Shown piece after piece: positions 5,658 to 6,147 of a DNA stretch of 6,147 nucleotides (the first letter of the stretch is position 1; every line of letters begins with the position of its first letter). The notes beneath the pieces are model-generated. The model saw only the letters and a program-made list of their open reading frames with translations. It had not been told where the DNA came from and did not search any database. A program made the translations under genes and the position numbers. Source of the stretch: Clostridia bacterium (GTDB lineage: Bacteria > Bacillota > Clostridia > Christensenellales > CAG-1252); contig SACC01000085.1 of the NCBI GenBank assembly GCA_009928745.1, forward strand, positions 1 through 6,147, read 5' to 3'.

Positions 5658-6147
5658 TTATTTCTTTTGTTTGCTGAGTATGCTTTTTGCAACGCTAAGA
5701 CCGTTAGCTGAAGCCTGCATAAGCCCTCTTGTTACCGAAGCGCCGTCGCCGATGGCTCTCAATCCTTTAATATTGGTCTCAAAGTGCTTGTCCACAACGA
5801 CTTTGTTGGAATAGAACTTCACTTCAACTCCGTAGAGGAGCGTCTCGTCGCTTGCGATACCCGGAGTCACCTTGTCAAGCGCGTAAAGCATCTCTTTGAT
5901 GTCAAGCATAATGCGGTAGGGGAATACCAAGGATAGGTCGCCAGGTACCGCGTCTTTTAAGGTAGGTATAAGATTGTTACGCGCAAGTCTTGCCTCAGTT
6001 GTGCGTCTGCCGCGCTTAAAATCTCCGAAAGTCTGTACCATTATTTTGCCGTCACATAGCATATTGCTTAGCTGCGCTATGTGCTTGCCGTATTCGATAG
6101 GGGTGTGGAAAGGTTTTGTAAAGTTCTTGGAGACAAGCAGCGCAAAA
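5658..6147 (-). CDS. FAD-dependent dehydrogenase of COG2509 type (C-terminal part, partial)
   Basis: The minus-strand frame is open from the window edge to a TAA at 5658-5660. It gives 162 residues of C-terminal sequence beginning FALLVSKNFTKPF. An internal ATG at 6060-6062 is not the start, because conserved-looking sequence (PIEYGKHIAQL) continues upstream of it without a stop. The segment matches what I know of the uncharacterised FAD-dependent dehydrogenase family: KRGRRTTEAR, then PGDLSLVFPYR, a TLLYGVEVKFYS strand pair, and the C-terminal FAD-binding motif GLRAIGDGA followed by TRGLMQASANG. This last motif contributes the Asp that usually contacts the FAD ribityl/pyrophosphate. The N-terminal Rossmann domain lies outside the window. 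It is expected to be a soluble cytoplasmic NAD(P)/FAD oxidoreductase with unknown substrate. It converges on the fibre gene and is probably unrelated to it. Confidence 0.88.
   Translation of the reverse strand, partial: FALLVSKNFTKPFHTPIEYGKHIAQLSNMLCDGKIMVQTFGDFKRGRRTTEARLARNNLIPTLKDAVPGDLSLVFPYRIMLDIKEMLYALDKVTPGIASDETLLYGVEVKFYSNKVVVDKHFETNIKGLRAIGDGASVTRGLMQASANGLSVAKSILSKQKK

Overview
The window looks like chromosomal DNA of a low-GC Gram-positive bacterium, most likely an uncultured Clostridia-type Bacillota. The reasons are strong purine-rich Shine-Dalgarno sites, short intergenic gaps, A/T-rich codon use, and the families present: a fused ATPase/FtsX-type ABC transporter, a roughly 390-residue cation diffusion facilitator with an extra C-terminal domain, and a COG2509-type flavoprotein. 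TGA is used as a stop in two genes, so the code is the standard bacterial one. The taxonomic call is inference from style; no rRNA or other marker gene is present.

Layout. (1) Positions 2-4173, plus strand, look like one transcription unit. It holds the last 26 codons of an unidentified gene, a 745-residue ABC transporter with ATPase and permease in one chain, a GNAT N-acetyltransferase, and a CDF metal exporter whose intramembrane site is of the Asn-Asp/Asp-Asp type (manganese-like). The gaps between genes are 2, 9 and 42 bases, and a hairpin plus eight-T terminator closes the unit. (2) Positions 4174-5513, plus strand, form a separate two-gene cassette. It encodes an unannotated 38-residue aromatic-rich peptide and, translationally coupled to it, a 362-residue collagen-like protein built like a phage tail fibre. 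The only hallmark phage structure here is this fibre; no other tail, lysis or integrase gene lies in the window. (3) A strong stem-loop with A and T tracts on both sides ends this cassette and probably also serves the convergent gene. (4) Positions 5658-6147, minus strand, are the C-terminal part of a COG2509 FAD-dependent dehydrogenase that continues past the window edge.

How the parts fit. The first unit is plausibly an envelope/stress or metal-handling operon: an exporter-like ABC system, a small-molecule acetyltransferase and a divalent metal exporter. The shared purpose is inference only. The fibre cassette is the most unusual part. It is an orphan receptor-binding-like module with its own small upstream gene, between housekeeping-type genes. 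No tRNA, rRNA, CRISPR array, insertion sequence or integrase was seen.
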